Positions 17,797 to 27,043 are shown, counted from the first letter of the stretch. The stretch is 64,000 bases of DNA from Candidatus Izemoplasma sp. (GCA_021736305.1 JAIPGD010000002.1:23176-87175), one strand, 5' to 3'. The notes: a model not told the origin generated them from the sequence alone. Numbers and translations: made by a program.

Positions 17797-17863
17797 AAAA
17801 AGCTTGATACGATTGTATCAAACCTATGCTTTCACTATGGGTTGCATAACCTATTTTGATACA
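17797..17863 (-). repeat. displaced copy of the tRNA-Leu downstream terminator (putative att scar)
   Basis: Positions 17801-17833 repeat the terminator found just 3' of tRNA-Leu (20678-20716). The two share a 20-nt exact match, ATTGTATCAAACCTATGCTT, plus the flanking hairpin arms and T-run. After it, where the tRNA CCA end would be, lies a degenerate TATGG-TTGC...TTTTGA sequence that weakly resembles the tRNA 3' end. I read this as the far boundary of a segment inserted at tRNA-Leu. The terminator duplication is plain; the tRNA remnant is uncertain. Confidence 0.6.
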
Positions 17864-17938
17864 TTTACGCACCCCAAGTCAGATTTTACGCACCCTTGTC
17901 AAAATCTACGCACCCTTAGCCTATATTTACGCACCCCT
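17864..17938. repeat. four phased TTTACGCACCC-like direct repeats
   Basis: TACGCACCC occurs at 17866, 17887, 17907 and 17928, usually preceded by TT or C. The spacings of 21, 20 and 21 bp equal two helical turns. Spacers between the copies are unrelated AT-rich sequence of 11-12 bp. The array starts right after the putative tRNA-Leu scar. The layout suits arm-type binding sites for a recombinase or another cooperative protein. The rest of 17937-18200 shows no convincing gene. Confidence 0.8.
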
Positions 17939-18200
17939 AAATCATGGCTTAGTTTAGCCTTTTTATTTTTAGCCATTTATCAAGTGGTAAATTCTTTGTG
18001 TCAAAATTGGTTATTCAACTATCTATATAGTGTTCGGTATCGAACCTTATGTCTAATAATTCGTGTGCACTTTCTTTTGTTTTTATTTACGTATATTACT
18101 ACAAACAGTTTTTAATAACTATACCAATCAAAATTTTGATTATTGTAACGCCCATATTATAAAGCATAATCATATTAAGCGGACAAATATAAAAACCAAA

Positions 18201-19007
18201 TCAACTAATGATTCCACAAATTCCTAATATACCTACAGTTAATCCTGCTATACCTATTACAATAAATATAATTGGCACTCCATAAATATCTGAATTCTTC
18301 ATTGAATTCCAGTAGATTTTATTTGGTGTCATTTCTTGATGATTTGCGTTTTGATACATACAATAAATATGTCTGAAGCGAAATATCGCTCCCATAAGAA
18401 GATAAATAGCCATTATTAACATGAATGTTGACATTCCAATTAGCATACCATACTCATTATTAAATAAGAAAGCTCCCCCTACCATAAATAATAGAATGAA
18501 TGGTATAAAACCATATCTCCAAAAATAGGCTAATAGCTTAACTCGTTTAACTTGCTTTTCATCTAGCAACAAAGAATCTTTATTGCTTTGATTAAGACTT
18601 TTTCTGATGTCTTTGTTCATGCCTTGAATAGATAAACTTAATGAATTATATTGAATATATTCTTCTAGTTTTACTGATAGTTCGGCTTTTTCATGAAATT
18701 GAAATATTTTATATTCAGGATAAACCCAAGCACAACCATCTAGCAACAAAAAGAATCTATCATTTTCTTTGAAAATATATTCCATCAATAATCTGTTATT
18801 TTTTCGATACAAAATGAATGCAGTTGATTTATCATTTGTTTCATCACCAAAAACAAAAAGGACTTCATCTTCGGCAATCATCTCGAGAAGTGTCTCGTGT
18901 ATAAGTCCTCCATCAGTTTCATAATCAGAGAATTCAAATATATTAGTGTGATAAAATCCATCAACGATATAAAATGATTCCCTAATATCTTGTTTTGTAA
19001 TTCCCAT
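18201..19007 (-). CDS. unrecognised membrane protein
   Basis: I do not recognise this 268-aa protein. The first ~165 residues are soluble and acidic with beta-strand character (VLFVFGDETND, FFLLLDGCAWVYPEYKIF). Three hydrophobic helices follow at roughly residues 168-188, 192-215 and 248-268. The ATG at 19007 (MGITKQD) has AGAGGT at good distance; a TTG six codons earlier is less likely. It is followed in the same direction by no other gene and preceded by another small membrane protein 70 bp away. Both lie inside the tRNA-Leu accessory segment. Confidence 0.6.
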   Translation of the reverse strand: MGITKQDIRESFYIVDGFYHTNIFEFSDYETDGGLIHETLLEMIAEDEVLFVFGDETNDKSTAFILYRKNNRLLMEYIFKENDRFFLLLDGCAWVYPEYKIFQFHEKAELSVKLEEYIQYNSLSLSIQGMNKDIRKSLNQSNKDSLLLDEKQVKRVKLLAYFWRYGFIPFILLFMVGGAFLFNNEYGMLIGMSTFMLIMAIYLLMGAIFRFRHIYCMYQNANHQEMTPNKIYWNSMKNSDIYGVPIIFIVIGIAGLTVGILGICGIIS

Positions 19008-19077
19008 ATATACCTCTATTATCAATTATCTCGTTTTTATTGCTGTTATACCATATTATAATTTAATACGCTTTCAG

Positions 19078-19584
19078 TTATTTAAATATTAGTAATATAG
19101 CTTTTTGTATTTCACTATGTGTCTTCTTGATTGGATTCAACTTGGTTATACTACATAATTCTTCTACGAAATTATTAAAACTATCTTTCTTTGTAATACT
19201 GAAACTTGAAAAAAACAGCGCTTTCTTGAATCCTTTTCTTTCAATCAACAAACATGAAAAGTTGCCATAGAGAACTGTCTCACTTGATGTAATGATAATG
19301 TTTTTTATATCCTTATAATCAAGTTTTTTTAATCTAAATAACGGATAGCTTTTATATACTAATCTGTTTTCTTCAAGAATTGCAGTATACTTATTTTCTT
19401 TGCCATAATAAAGTGAATATATAAAAAACAAAATCCCAAAAAGAGCAATAAAAATTGATAAAATTGGTTGTTTTAGAATAAAGAGCCCATATATTTCTAC
19501 ACCAATAGTAGACAGACTTAATGGTATCATTATAAATGATGTAATAAAAGTTATGTGATTCTTATCTTTCCCTTCAATAATCAT
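19078..19584 (-). CDS. unrecognised two-helix membrane protein with PH-like tail
   Basis: The 168-aa product has two transmembrane helices (about residues 11-35 and 39-62) and then a ~100-residue soluble region of alternating strands (YTAILEENRLVYKSYPLFR, DYKDIKNIIITSSE). Its pattern resembles bacterial PH (bPH/YcxB-like) domains, but I cannot confirm that. GGAGGG precedes the ATG. It lies between two other unrecognised genes in the tRNA-Leu segment. Confidence 0.6.
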   Translation of the reverse strand: MIIEGKDKNHITFITSFIMIPLSLSTIGVEIYGLFILKQPILSIFIALFGILFFIYSLYYGKENKYTAILEENRLVYKSYPLFRLKKLDYKDIKNIIITSSETVLYGNFSCLLIERKGFKKALFFSSFSITKKDSFNNFVEELCSITKLNPIKKTHSEIQKAILLIFK

Positions 19585-19651
19585 AAGGCCCTCCTCGCTA
19601 GTTATTCAAGAATATTATGTGTTGGATTAAGAAAATACTCTTTGCAATTAT

Positions 19652-19731
19652 TTTTCTCATTCCTCAAATACATAAAGTGTATAAGTAAAAGTTTTCTCAT
19701 TCAAAAAATACATTTTATAACTTTTTTGTTT
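19652..19731. repeat. two imperfect 40-bp tandem repeats
   Basis: TTTTCTCATTC starts at 19652 and again at 19692. The following AAATACAT and TATAA blocks are also repeated, giving a 40-bp period over two copies between the genes at 19078-19584 and 19777-20292. No function is evident. Confidence 0.5.
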
Positions 19732-19776
19732 ATAAACCTAGAGGTGATTTTTAACGAGTATATTTTAAATCACTTT

Positions 19777-20292
19777 TTAAGAGGTAATAATGTTTTCACT
19801 AATTGCACTAAACTCTTTTATATCGCCATTAATATCTTGAGCTAGGAATTCAAAATTGTATAGATTGTCTTCCTTGTATAACTCGACATAAAGAATCCAC
19901 CATTCAGTATTTAATTCATTTAGATTAGTGGTTGAGACATTATAAAAATCAATGTAATTAATATTAGAATACTGACCCTTTGAATCTATCGAAACTTTTA
20001 CAGAGTTATTATTGATATCAGCAGATATTAATTTACAGTCGTGAAGATTATATAATTCAATAAGTGATTTGGGTAGTATTAATTGCATTTCTTTTTGATG
20101 AGTATAATATTTTTTCATAATTGAATCTAATTTATTTTTTTCTTTGATATACTTCTCTATAGAACCAAACTTTTCCAGAAACATGTTATATGCATATTCA
20201 TCAATTTCCTTTAATTTCTCAATCTGATCAACTGGCAATGAGCTACCAACCATTTGCATTCGTCTATATGCTTCAATATTTAATATTCTCAT
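19777..20292 (-). CDS. DUF4085-like protein
   Basis: This 171-aa soluble protein has a helical N-terminal half (MRILNIEAYRRMQMVGSSLP, then an acidic/Lys-rich helix) and a C-terminal half beginning PKSLIELYNLHDCKLIS, followed by strands and a WWILYVEL block. The Leu-His-Asp turn and overall order recall the DUF4085 family of Bacilli, whose function is unknown. The similarity is from memory and modest. AGGAGG lies 8 nt before the ATG. It belongs to the accessory segment between tRNA-Leu and its displaced terminator. Confidence 0.55.
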   Translation of the reverse strand: MRILNIEAYRRMQMVGSSLPVDQIEKLKEIDEYAYNMFLEKFGSIEKYIKEKNKLDSIMKKYYTHQKEMQLILPKSLIELYNLHDCKLISADINNNSVKVSIDSKGQYSNINYIDFYNVSTTNLNELNTEWWILYVELYKEDNLYNFEFLAQDINGDIKEFSAISENIITS

Positions 20293-20675
20293 GTTATACC
20301 TCCTGATTAAAAACTTGGATAATTTATTTAGATAAGCTTAAAATAAATCCTTACACATAAGATTATATCATTTGTTAGATATTAACAAAAGTGATAATTA
20401 TATTCAGTACTTTAAAAATTCCCTTCATAAAAAATGTTTTTAAAACCATCTTAAATTAAATTGAAATTATGCCTACATTATTTACAATCCTAATCAATTG
20501 GATATTATAAGTGTTTAAAATAATTCGTATAAGTAATCTGTAAATCCGTTTTAAATCTTGTATTTCAAAATGTAATCGTGTAAAAATTCTATACAAAATC
20601 TAAAATCAAGCGAAATTGATGCGCTTTTTAGGCATGGTTAATTAGAGCATATGGAGAAACGGCCCTATATAGAGC
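20293..20675. other. AT-rich intergenic stretch without a recognisable gene
   Basis: About 380 bp between the DUF4085-like gene and the tRNA-Leu terminator contain no open frame with a ribosome site on either strand. The base composition is like the flanks and no clear repeat is seen. Confidence 0.6.
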
Positions 20676-20716
20676 AAAAAAAGGCTCGATACGAATTGTA
20701 TCAAACCTATGCTTCT
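20676..20716 (-). terminator. terminator of tRNA-Leu
   Basis: Leftward of the tRNA, the arms GGTTTGATAC and GTATCGAGCC form a hairpin around AATTC and run into seven T residues. A diverged copy lies at 17797-17833. Confidence 0.8.
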
Positions 20717-20720
20717 TATA

Positions 20721-20805
20721 TGGTGCGGCTGATGAGATTTGAACTCACACATCCATTAGATACTACCCCCTCAAGATAGCGCGTCTACCATTCCGCCACA
20801 GCCGC
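20721..20805 (-). tRNA. tRNA-Leu (anticodon GAG)
   Basis: The 85-nt gene has a perfect 7-bp acceptor (GCGGCTG / CAGCCGC), discriminator A and an encoded CCA (20723-20721). The anticodon stem CTATC/GGTAG holds the loop TTGAGGG, giving anticodon GAG. It has a long class II variable arm and the T-loop TTCAAAT. Its downstream flank carries an accessory segment and a duplicated terminator. Confidence 0.96.
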
Positions 20806-20817
20806 AAATTGCTAAAA

Positions 20818-22035
20818 CTATTTCATTTTAGCAAATAATTGAATTCCTTTTTTAAATTTTGGTTTATTTTGTCCGTTTATCAAAGGTTGAGCATATTTAA
20901 TAAATTCATCAGTTACTCCATTACAATCTTTATTAATCATCCTATCAGGCATTTTCTTTTCCTGATTAGCTATTGCAGATAAGCTATAACCTTCATAATT
21001 AACAGAATAAGGATTATTTGATTCTCTTTTAATTATAACCATAAGATTATTTTGATTATTTAACGCTAGTTCAACAGCTTTTTCTCCCACTTTGATTGCC
21101 TCATTAACGTCAGTTAAACTTTGAAAATGAGAGGCTGCTCTTTGAGATGAACTCAATTCAACTGAACGTGTGGCAATTTTTAATTCTCTAGTAATTAATT
21201 CAGCCAATTTAGCTGCAACTCCACCCAATTGAGAATGGCCAAAATCATCCATAGTATTTGAACTAGAAAAAATAAATTCTCCCAATTCATTAACAATACC
21301 TTCAGAAACAGCAATCAAACATTTTTTATTCTTACTATAAATAGTTTTAACTTCCTCTTTAAACTTTGTTAGTGAAAAAGGCTTCTCAGGTAAATAAATT
21401 AAATCTGGTCCAAAGCCATTAACATTGGCTAAAGCTGAAGCTGCAGTTAACCAACCTGCATGTCGACCCATTATTTCAACAATTGTTACCTTACCAATAG
21501 GATAAGCCATTGTGTCATAAGCGATTTCAGCTACAGTATTCGCAATATATTTAGCAGCACTACCATAACCTGGAGTATGGTCAGTGTAAGGTAAATCATT
21601 GTCTATTGTTTTAGGGATACCAATTACACGAATATCATAATCCAAAGATTCCATATAGTTTGCAATTTTAGCACAAGTATCCATAGAATCATTCCCACCG
21701 TTATATAAGAAGTAACGAATATTATATTTTTTAAAAACTTCTAATAATCGCTTATAATCAGAATCATCATCTTCATAATCAGATAATTTATATCTAATTG
21801 ATCCAAAAGCAGAGCCAGGTGTATGTTTTAATAACTCAATATTAGATTTAGATTGTTTTTTCGCATCATAAAAATCTTCATTTAGAGCTCCCTGAATCCC
21901 GTGTTTCATGATATAAATATCATTAATTTGGTCGCTTTTTTTAGCTCTTTCAATTACCCCATATGCACTTGCGTTAATGACTGAGGTTGGACCTCCTGAT
22001 TGCCCATATAATAGATTACCTTTTAATTTTTCCAT
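20818..22035 (-). CDS. pfp: pyrophosphate-dependent 6-phosphofructokinase
   Basis: This 405-aa phosphofructokinase has the PPi-type signature. The glycine-rich site reads GGNDSMDT, with Asp where ATP enzymes have Gly, and the catalytic loop is PKTIDNDL, with Lys where ATP enzymes have Gly. The N-terminus GQSGGPTSVINASAYGV and the stretch VEIMGRHAGWLTAA support the family. It interconverts fructose 6-phosphate and fructose 1,6-bisphosphate with PPi/Pi, so it is reversible. The ATG at 22035 (MEKLKGN) follows GAAGGAG; an upstream ATG in frame is poorer. A class 3 FBPase and a membrane pyrophosphatase are also in the window. Confidence 0.93.
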   Translation of the reverse strand: MEKLKGNLLYGQSGGPTSVINASAYGVIERAKKSDQINDIYIMKHGIQGALNEDFYDAKKQSKSNIELLKHTPGSAFGSIRYKLSDYEDDDSDYKRLLEVFKKYNIRYFLYNGGNDSMDTCAKIANYMESLDYDIRVIGIPKTIDNDLPYTDHTPGYGSAAKYIANTVAEIAYDTMAYPIGKVTIVEIMGRHAGWLTAASALANVNGFGPDLIYLPEKPFSLTKFKEEVKTIYSKNKKCLIAVSEGIVNELGEFIFSSSNTMDDFGHSQLGGVAAKLAELITRELKIATRSVELSSSQRAASHFQSLTDVNEAIKVGEKAVELALNNQNNLMVIIKRESNNPYSVNYEGYSLSAIANQEKKMPDRMINKDCNGVTDEFIKYAQPLINGQNKPKFKKGIQLFAKMK

Positions 22036-22082
22036 ATCAAAACTCCTTCTATAATATAATAACATACTTTTAATATTTTTAA

Positions 22083-22109
22083 AGAAAAAAGGGTGTATTT
22101 CACACCCTT
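22083..22109 (-). terminator. terminator after the kbl cluster
   Basis: AAGGGTGT (22089-22096) pairs with ACACCCTT (22102-22109), followed leftward by six T residues. Confidence 0.85.
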
Positions 22110-22113
22110 AATG

Positions 22114-22401
22114 TTAAATATTCATTACATATATTAAAATTTCCACAGTGACTATTACACCCGCGATAATATACCAACGAATATAATCCTTGTAATTCTT
22201 TTCGTCGTATAACTGATAACCCACAAAAAAACTCAGTAAGCCAAAAATTATGATTACAAAGGTTCTCGATAAAGTCGATTCATTTGAACTTGACAAACTA
22301 AATTGAACAACTAGTTCACTAGGCAAATTTAAAATTACCAATACAAAATACATTAAAGTAATAGCTATAAAAACAATTAAATATATATGATTAGCCTTCA
22401 T
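22114..22401 (-). CDS. small three-helix membrane protein
   Basis: This 95-aa protein is almost entirely hydrophobic with three predicted helices (residues ~5-24, ~45-62 and ~72-93) and short charged turns such as YDEKNYKDYIRW. I do not recognise a family. Its ATG lies directly after the kbl stop and a terminator follows it, so it is the last gene of the tdh-kbl transcript. No ribosome site stronger than the kbl 3' end is visible. Confidence 0.6.
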   Translation of the reverse strand: MKANHIYLIVFIAITLMYFVLVILNLPSELVVQFSLSSSNESTLSRTFVIIIFGLLSFFVGYQLYDEKNYKDYIRWYIIAGVIVTVEILIYVMNI

Positions 22402-22402
22402 A

Positions 22403-23584
22403 TTAGATAATTTTTAATTCTTTTCCAACTTTTTTAATCTTCTCAACAGCAAAATCTAAGTCTTTCTTAGTATGTGCAGCTGAAATCATACATCTTAATC
22501 GACCTTTGTTTTTCGGAACAGTTGGAAAAACGATTCCCGAAACAAATACTCCTTCAGCCAATAATTTTTTTGAAAATTCCATTGTTAAGGCGTCTTTTCC
22601 AACCATAACAGGAGTAATTGGTGTTTCACTCTTTCCAATATCAAAGCCTAATTCATTTAGCTTAGCTTTAAAATAATTTGCATTATCCCAAAGCTTGTCA
22701 GTATATTCCGTTGAATTCATTAGCAATTCTACAGATTTAATTGTAGCTCCAATTGCAGCTGGTGGTAATGCTGTAGAAAAAAGAATTGGTCTTCCACGGT
22801 GCAATAACCATTCCTTTACTACTTTTTTACTAGCAACATATCCCCCAATAACTCCGATAGCTTTTGAAAGGGTTCCAATAATAAAATCAACTTGCCCATG
22901 CAAACCAAAATGATCAACACTACCTCTACCATTTTCACCTAATACTCCACTACCATGAGCATCATCCACATAAGTTAGACAATCATATTTTTTAGCTAAT
23001 TTAACAATTGCTGGAAGTTTTGCTAAATCACCATCCATTGAAAATACGCCATCAGTAATTATCAAAACATTATTATAATCATCACGTCTTTCTTCTAGTA
23101 TTTTTTCTAAATCATTCATATCTGAATGTTTATAAATTGCTTTATCCGCTCTTGCTAATTTCACTCCATCAATAATCGATGCGTGATTTAATTCATCAGA
23201 TACAATTAAATCACCCTTATTAACAATTGCTTGTATAGTCCCAATATTACAATTTAAACCGGACTGAAATACAGTTACCGCTTCTTCGCGTTTAAACTTA
23301 GCTAATAATATTTCTAATTGTTCTAAAGGCAATTGATTACCAACTATTGTTCTTACACTACCTGTGCCTGCACCATAATCATTTATGGCTTGAATTGACG
23401 CTTCCATAACTTCTTTGTTTGTCGCTAAACCTAAGTAGTTATTTGAAGATAAATTAACTACTTCCTTCCCATCTAAAGTAACACGATTATCACAAGGGCC
23501 TTCACTTATCGGTAATTCACGATAAACACCATCTTTTTTTAACTCTTCAACCTGTTTTTCTAAATACTCCAAATTATTACTCAT
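22403..23584 (-). CDS. kbl: glycine C-acetyltransferase (2-amino-3-ketobutyrate CoA ligase)
   Basis: Kbl cleaves 2-amino-3-ketobutyrate with CoA into glycine and acetyl-CoA. The 393-aa alpha-oxoamine synthase has the [10 protein letters not shown] opening, the [18 protein letters not shown] stretch, and the PLP lysine in [11 protein letters not shown]. BioF has a very similar fold, but the preceding overlapping gene is a threonine dehydrogenase-like enzyme and no other biotin genes are present, so Kbl is the better call. Its start overlaps the tdh 3' end by 8 bp. Confidence 0.9.
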   Translation of the reverse strand: MSNNLEYLEKQVEELKKDGVYRELPISEGPCDNRVTLDGKEVVNLSSNNYLGLATNKEVMEASIQAINDYGAGTGSVRTIVGNQLPLEQLEILLAKFKREEAVTVFQSGLNCNIGTIQAIVNKGDLIVSDELNHASIIDGVKLARADKAIYKHSDMNDLEKILEERRDDYNNVLIITDGVFSMDGDLAKLPAIVKLAKKYDCLTYVDDAHGSGVLGENGRGSVDHFGLHGQVDFIIGTLSKAIGVIGGYVASKKVVKEWLLHRGRPILFSTALPPAAIGATIKSVELLMNSTEYTDKLWDNANYFKAKLNELGFDIGKSETPITPVMVGKDALTMEFSKKLLAEGVFVSGIVFPTVPKNKGRLRCMISAAHTKKDLDFAVEKIKKVGKELKII

Positions 23585-24662
23585 CTATCTCATCTCCTGG
23601 AATTAAAATTATTTTACCGCAATTTTTACTTTCCATAACTTCTGCGGCTTCTATTATTTTATTTAATGGAAATTGGTGTGTTACAATTTTATCCAAATGC
23701 AATAAATCATTTGAAATTAAATATTTCACCTTGTCCCATGTTTGATAAATTCTTCTTCCAACCACACCATATATATTTATTCCTTTAAACACTATATCAT
23801 TCGCTACATCAATTTCTACAGTATCATTTGGTAAGCCTAGCATTGAAATCGCTCCGCCTTTTTTTATATATTTAAAAGCAGTTTCAATTGCGCTAATATT
23901 ACCAGAAAATTCACATACTACATCTGCTCCTTTACCATCTGTATAATCCATTACTTTTTCATACACATCTTCTTCAAGAGGATTAATTATATAATCAGCA
24001 TTTAATGATTTTGCTATATCTCTTCTATATTGATTTACTTCAATAGCAATTACCTTTTTTGCTCCATAAGCTCTAGCAACATCAATTCCCATCAACCCTA
24101 TCGGTCCACAACCTAATATTACCACTGTTTTTGCTTTTACAGGAAAATGTGTAACGGTATGAACTGCATTACCTAATGGTTCTTGTACAGATAAATATCG
24201 TTTATCTTTAACTTCGTTATTAACTATACAATTTGCAGCAGGTATTTTAATGTAACTAGCAAAACAACCATCTCGATCAACACCAATAATCTCAGTATTT
24301 TCACAAATATGGCCTTCTCCTCTTAAACAAAATTCACATTCATTACAAATAATATGTGTTTCAGCACTAACAATATCACCGATTTTCAAATTTTTTACAT
24401 TATTAGCTAATTTAATAATTTCGCCAGTAAATTCATGCCCTACTATTAAAGGCAAATTCAGATGAGTTTCAGCCCAATGATCATAGCGATAAATATGAGA
24501 ATCTGTACCACAAAAAGAAACACTGTTAATTTTAATTAAAACCTCACTTGGTTTTAGATTAGTTGAAAGTTTTACCTTTTTATAAGTAAAACCCTTTTTA
24601 GGCTTGTTTTTTAAAACAGCCATCATTTCTAATTCTTTAATATTTTTATCTAATGGTTTCAT
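23577..24662 (-). CDS. tdh: zinc-dependent L-threonine 3-dehydrogenase-like enzyme
   Basis: This medium-chain dehydrogenase of 361 aa oxidises a secondary alcohol with NAD+, most likely L-threonine to 2-amino-3-ketobutyrate, feeding Kbl. Zinc ligands are visible: catalytic [13 protein letters not shown] and GHEFTGEI, and structural [15 protein letters not shown]. The nucleotide motif is [21 protein letters not shown]. The ATG at 24662 follows AAGGAG. It overlaps kbl by 8 bp. The substrate is inferred from that pairing; other polyol dehydrogenases share the fold. Confidence 0.87.
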   Translation of the reverse strand: MKPLDKNIKELEMMAVLKNKPKKGFTYKKVKLSTNLKPSEVLIKINSVSFCGTDSHIYRYDHWAETHLNLPLIVGHEFTGEIIKLANNVKNLKIGDIVSAETHIICNECEFCLRGEGHICENTEIIGVDRDGCFASYIKIPAANCIVNNEVKDKRYLSVQEPLGNAVHTVTHFPVKAKTVVILGCGPIGLMGIDVARAYGAKKVIAIEVNQYRRDIAKSLNADYIINPLEEDVYEKVMDYTDGKGADVVCEFSGNISAIETAFKYIKKGGAISMLGLPNDTVEIDVANDIVFKGINIYGVVGRRIYQTWDKVKYLISNDLLHLDKIVTHQFPLNKIIEAAEVMESKNCGKIILIPGDEIDE

Positions 24663-24740
24663 CAAATTCTCCTTATAAAATTATATCAATCACAAAGTTA
24701 TTATAACACAATATTCTTTCGATATTAAAGGTCTATTTCA

Positions 24741-24769
24741 AAAAAAAAGAAAAAGCTGAAAGCCTTTTC
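24741..24769 (-). terminator. terminator of the GyrI-like gene
   Basis: A GC-core hairpin GAAAAGGC...GC-TTTTTC just past the stop of the GyrI-like gene leads into nine T residues leftward. Confidence 0.65.
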
Positions 24770-24770
24770 C

Positions 24771-25247
24771 TTATTCTTCTAATTTAAAACAAAGATATAA
24801 CATATCATTGTTATAATGACTTGTTTCATCTACTAGATAATCTTCAACATGAAAACCTAAATGTACATTTAAATTCTCATTTTCAACATAGCGATATACA
24901 CGTTTAATTTCATTAGTAATATCTGCTTTTTTTATTGGAAAATGAATATATTTTCCTTTAGGTAATTTTTTTGTAACTAAATTTTCTTCAACTTCAACTA
25001 AACCATCTGTTTCAACCAAAGCATAATAATCAACTGTTCTCGTTTCTCTAAAATCAACTCGATAAATTTCTAAACCAATATAACGAATTGGATCTCTTTT
25101 ATTATTTATTTCATCTAAATATACATTTTCTAATTCTTCCCATAAGCCAGGAATTTTCTTTTTATCAGGTGAATCAATTTTAAAACCACCGATTAGTTCA
25201 ATACCAGCAAAATATCTTGTTTCATAATCTTTAACAATATACTCCAT
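24771..25247 (-). CDS. GyrI-like/AraC effector-binding domain protein
   Basis: The 158-aa protein is a stand-alone effector-binding (GyrI-like, SHV) domain. It has YFAGIELIGGF at the start, IPGLWEELENVY in the first helix, YIGLEIYRVD, then PKGKYIHFPIK and a closing LGFHVEDYLVDE with a conserved acidic strand end. Family members bind small hydrophobic or cationic molecules, sometimes as free buffers or hydrolases (e.g. YtkR-type). There is no DNA-binding domain. GGTGATAAA precedes the ATG. It has its own terminator and is probably monocistronic. Confidence 0.8.
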   Translation of the reverse strand: MEYIVKDYETRYFAGIELIGGFKIDSPDKKKIPGLWEELENVYLDEINNKRDPIRYIGLEIYRVDFRETRTVDYYALVETDGLVEVEENLVTKKLPKGKYIHFPIKKADITNEIKRVYRYVENENLNVHLGFHVEDYLVDETSHYNNDMLYLCFKLEE

Positions 25248-25304
25248 TTTATCACCTCAATATAATTATAGCTTATGATCATTTTATTTTCAATATTATT
25301 AACT

Positions 25305-25820
25305 TTAATTCAACTTTAATCTGCTATAAATTTTTTTAACAAATCTCTTCTTGTGCTTGATATATTTATTTATATTATTAGGTTCCGAAATTAATCTATC
25401 TTTTTTTATTTTCGAATATTCTTCTCTTAAATCTCTATGTTCTTTTAAATATTCTCTAAACCCAATATGTCTTTTTAACTCTTTAGAATTATTAGGACAA
25501 ATGTATACATGGCGTCGCATAAAACCATCGTCCCCTGAATAATAAAACGCCTCTCTTTGACTAATACCTAAGTCACCTTCATAAATATAGCCAATAGATC
25601 CCATTCTTTCTTTAGCAATTTGAAAAAATGAATAATCAGGAATAATAACTATTATATCAATAATAGGTTTTGCTAATAAATCTGGTATTGATGTTGACCC
25701 AACATGTTCAATTCCTGTTGCGATATCATTTAAGACAACTTCTAAATCCCTCTTAATTTTTTTAAATTCTTTCTCCCATATTGGTGTTGATTTTTTTATT
25801 AAAACTCTTTTTTTATGCAT
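25305..25820 (-). CDS. GrpB family nucleotidyltransferase-like protein
   Basis: This 171-aa protein matches the GrpB/UPF0157 family. The pattern WEKEFKKIKRDL is followed by the nucleotidyltransferase-type GIEHVGSTSIPDLLAKPIIDI, where GST and the spaced Asp residues form the minimal Pol-beta-like active site, and later by RRHVYICPNNSKELKRHIGFREYL. The biochemical role in bacteria is unknown; some relatives are fused to dephospho-CoA kinase. An AAAGGA site precedes the ATG. Confidence 0.88.
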   Translation of the reverse strand: MHKKRVLIKKSTPIWEKEFKKIKRDLEVVLNDIATGIEHVGSTSIPDLLAKPIIDIIVIIPDYSFFQIAKERMGSIGYIYEGDLGISQREAFYYSGDDGFMRRHVYICPNNSKELKRHIGFREYLKEHRDLREEYSKIKKDRLISEPNNINKYIKHKKRFVKKIYSRLKLN

Positions 25821-25914
25821 AACTTTCCTTTCATATTTTTCATTATAACATATATAAAAAATTATGAAATTGAAGCGTTAATTTAATTTATTTTACTAAT
25901 ATATACAATATTAT

Positions 25915-26064
25915 TTATGTGCTTTTATTTTTAACAGCCAAATCTTTATCAGAGACTTTTCCAAGTATTAATTGTATGACATCTCTCATAATTATAAGCA
26001 GGATAAGTGTTAAAACAAATCTTAGCACCATAAAAGCAAATCCGATGGACTCTATCTCAATTAG
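25915..26064 (-). pseudogene. possible remnant of a small membrane protein gene
   Basis: In the 446-bp gap after the GrpB gene, one leftward frame is open for 49 codons and reads like a membrane helix plus an amphipathic tail (FAFMVLRFVLTLILLIIMRD, then VIQLILGKVSDKD). It has no start codon with a ribosome site at its beginning; the first ATG is 21 codons in. It may be a degraded gene or chance. The rest of 25821-26192 shows nothing. Confidence 0.3.
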
Positions 26065-26192
26065 TAACTTTAGGGTTTAAAGTATAGCCCCTGAACAGTT
26101 AAATCCATAAATATAAATTCTGGAGATATAATTAAGGCTATTTAAAAAAATATACCAAAAGTTTATATTTATTCTTTTTTTTAAAATTATTA

Positions 26193-26228
26193 ATAAAAAA
26201 ATGAGAGTAAAGTTCACGCTCATTTGTT
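26193..26228 (-). terminator. terminator of the LRR lipoprotein gene
   Basis: AAATGAG (26199-26205) and CTCATTT (26219-26225) form a stem, followed by seven T residues leftward. Confidence 0.75.
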
Positions 26229-26266
26229 TTTTCTATTGATATCTTAACTTATAGTTTAATAAATAA

Positions 26267-27043
26267 TTACACAGGTTTTAATTCTTCTGGAAAACCAATA
26301 AAATCCCATTTATCATTAAATCTCATCTCATCACCAATGATTGTAATATTTGTTAAGTCGTTCTCTGCAAAAGCAGCTTCATTTATAGTTATTACCGCTT
26401 CTGGAATAATGATACTATTTAGCTGGTTATTAAAAAATGCAGAATGCCCAATAGTTGTCACACTTTCTTGTATAGAAATATTGGTTAAATTGTTACTATA
26501 AAATGCAGCTTCATCTATAACTATCACACCATCTGGAATAGTAAAACTTGTCAAACTATTGCCCGCAAACGAAAATTCTCCTATGGTTTTTATACTATCT
26601 GGAATGGTTACGCTCGTTAAATCATTAAAATAAAATGCTCCAACCCCTATGGTAGTTACTGGGTAATTTTCTATCCACATAGGAATCTGAATATCTTTTT
26701 TATAACCATAATAATTTGTAATAATTACTTCATTATTCAATATTGCGTAATCTATTCCAGTATAATTTATCCAATTTGCATAAAGAGTTAAGTTCTCATC
26801 TGGCATTTTATTAAAATTGAGTGGTTCTTCTAAATTTTCATCTAAATACCATCTTTCGAGTATATAACCATCTTTATCAGGAACTGGTAAATTTGTTAAT
26901 TTCTCTTCATGTTCAAAAGATATATCATTTAATTCAGATCCCCCCATAGAATTAAACGACATAACATATTCTTTTCCATAAACACAACTTCCCATTAAAA
27001 AAGTCATAATAACTAAAATTACTATAAATGCTTTCTTTTTCAC
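26267..27043 (-). CDS. leucine-rich-repeat surface lipoprotein with InlB B-repeat
   Basis: The 258-aa product starts with a signal peptide (KKKAFIVILVIMTFLMG) ending in a lipobox-like LMGSC, so it is likely membrane-anchored outside. Residues ~30-85 form an InlB B/Flg_new repeat (SFNSMGGSELNDISF ... RWYLDENLEEPLNF ... LTLYANW). Residues ~110-235 hold about five BspA-type LRR_5 repeats of 23 aa with TSVTIPDSIKTIGEFSFAGN-like units. Such proteins mediate binding to surfaces or hosts. GTG at 27043 is chosen as the start because AAAAGGAG precedes it; an earlier ATG lacks a site. Confidence 0.85.
   Translation of the reverse strand: MKKKAFIVILVIMTFLMGSCVYGKEYVMSFNSMGGSELNDISFEHEEKLTNLPVPDKDGYILERWYLDENLEEPLNFNKMPDENLTLYANWINYTGIDYAILNNEVIITNYYGYKKDIQIPMWIENYPVTTIGVGAFYFNDLTSVTIPDSIKTIGEFSFAGNSLTSFTIPDGVIVIDEAAFYSNNLTNISIQESVTTIGHSAFFNNQLNSIIIPEAVITINEAAFAENDLTNITIIGDEMRFNDKWDFIGFPEELKPV

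Noticed and set aside
17864..17938. Short CRISPR array
   Set aside because: The repeat unit is only about 9-11 bp, the spacers are 11-12 bp, and no cas genes are in the window.
17804..18115. 103-codon rightward open frame through the phased repeats
   Set aside because: It has no ribosome site, runs through the terminator copy and the repeat array, and has no recognisable content.
22403..23584. 8-amino-7-oxononanoate synthase (BioF)
   Set aside because: The fold and motifs are shared, but the overlapping threonine dehydrogenase-like gene and absence of biotin genes favour Kbl.
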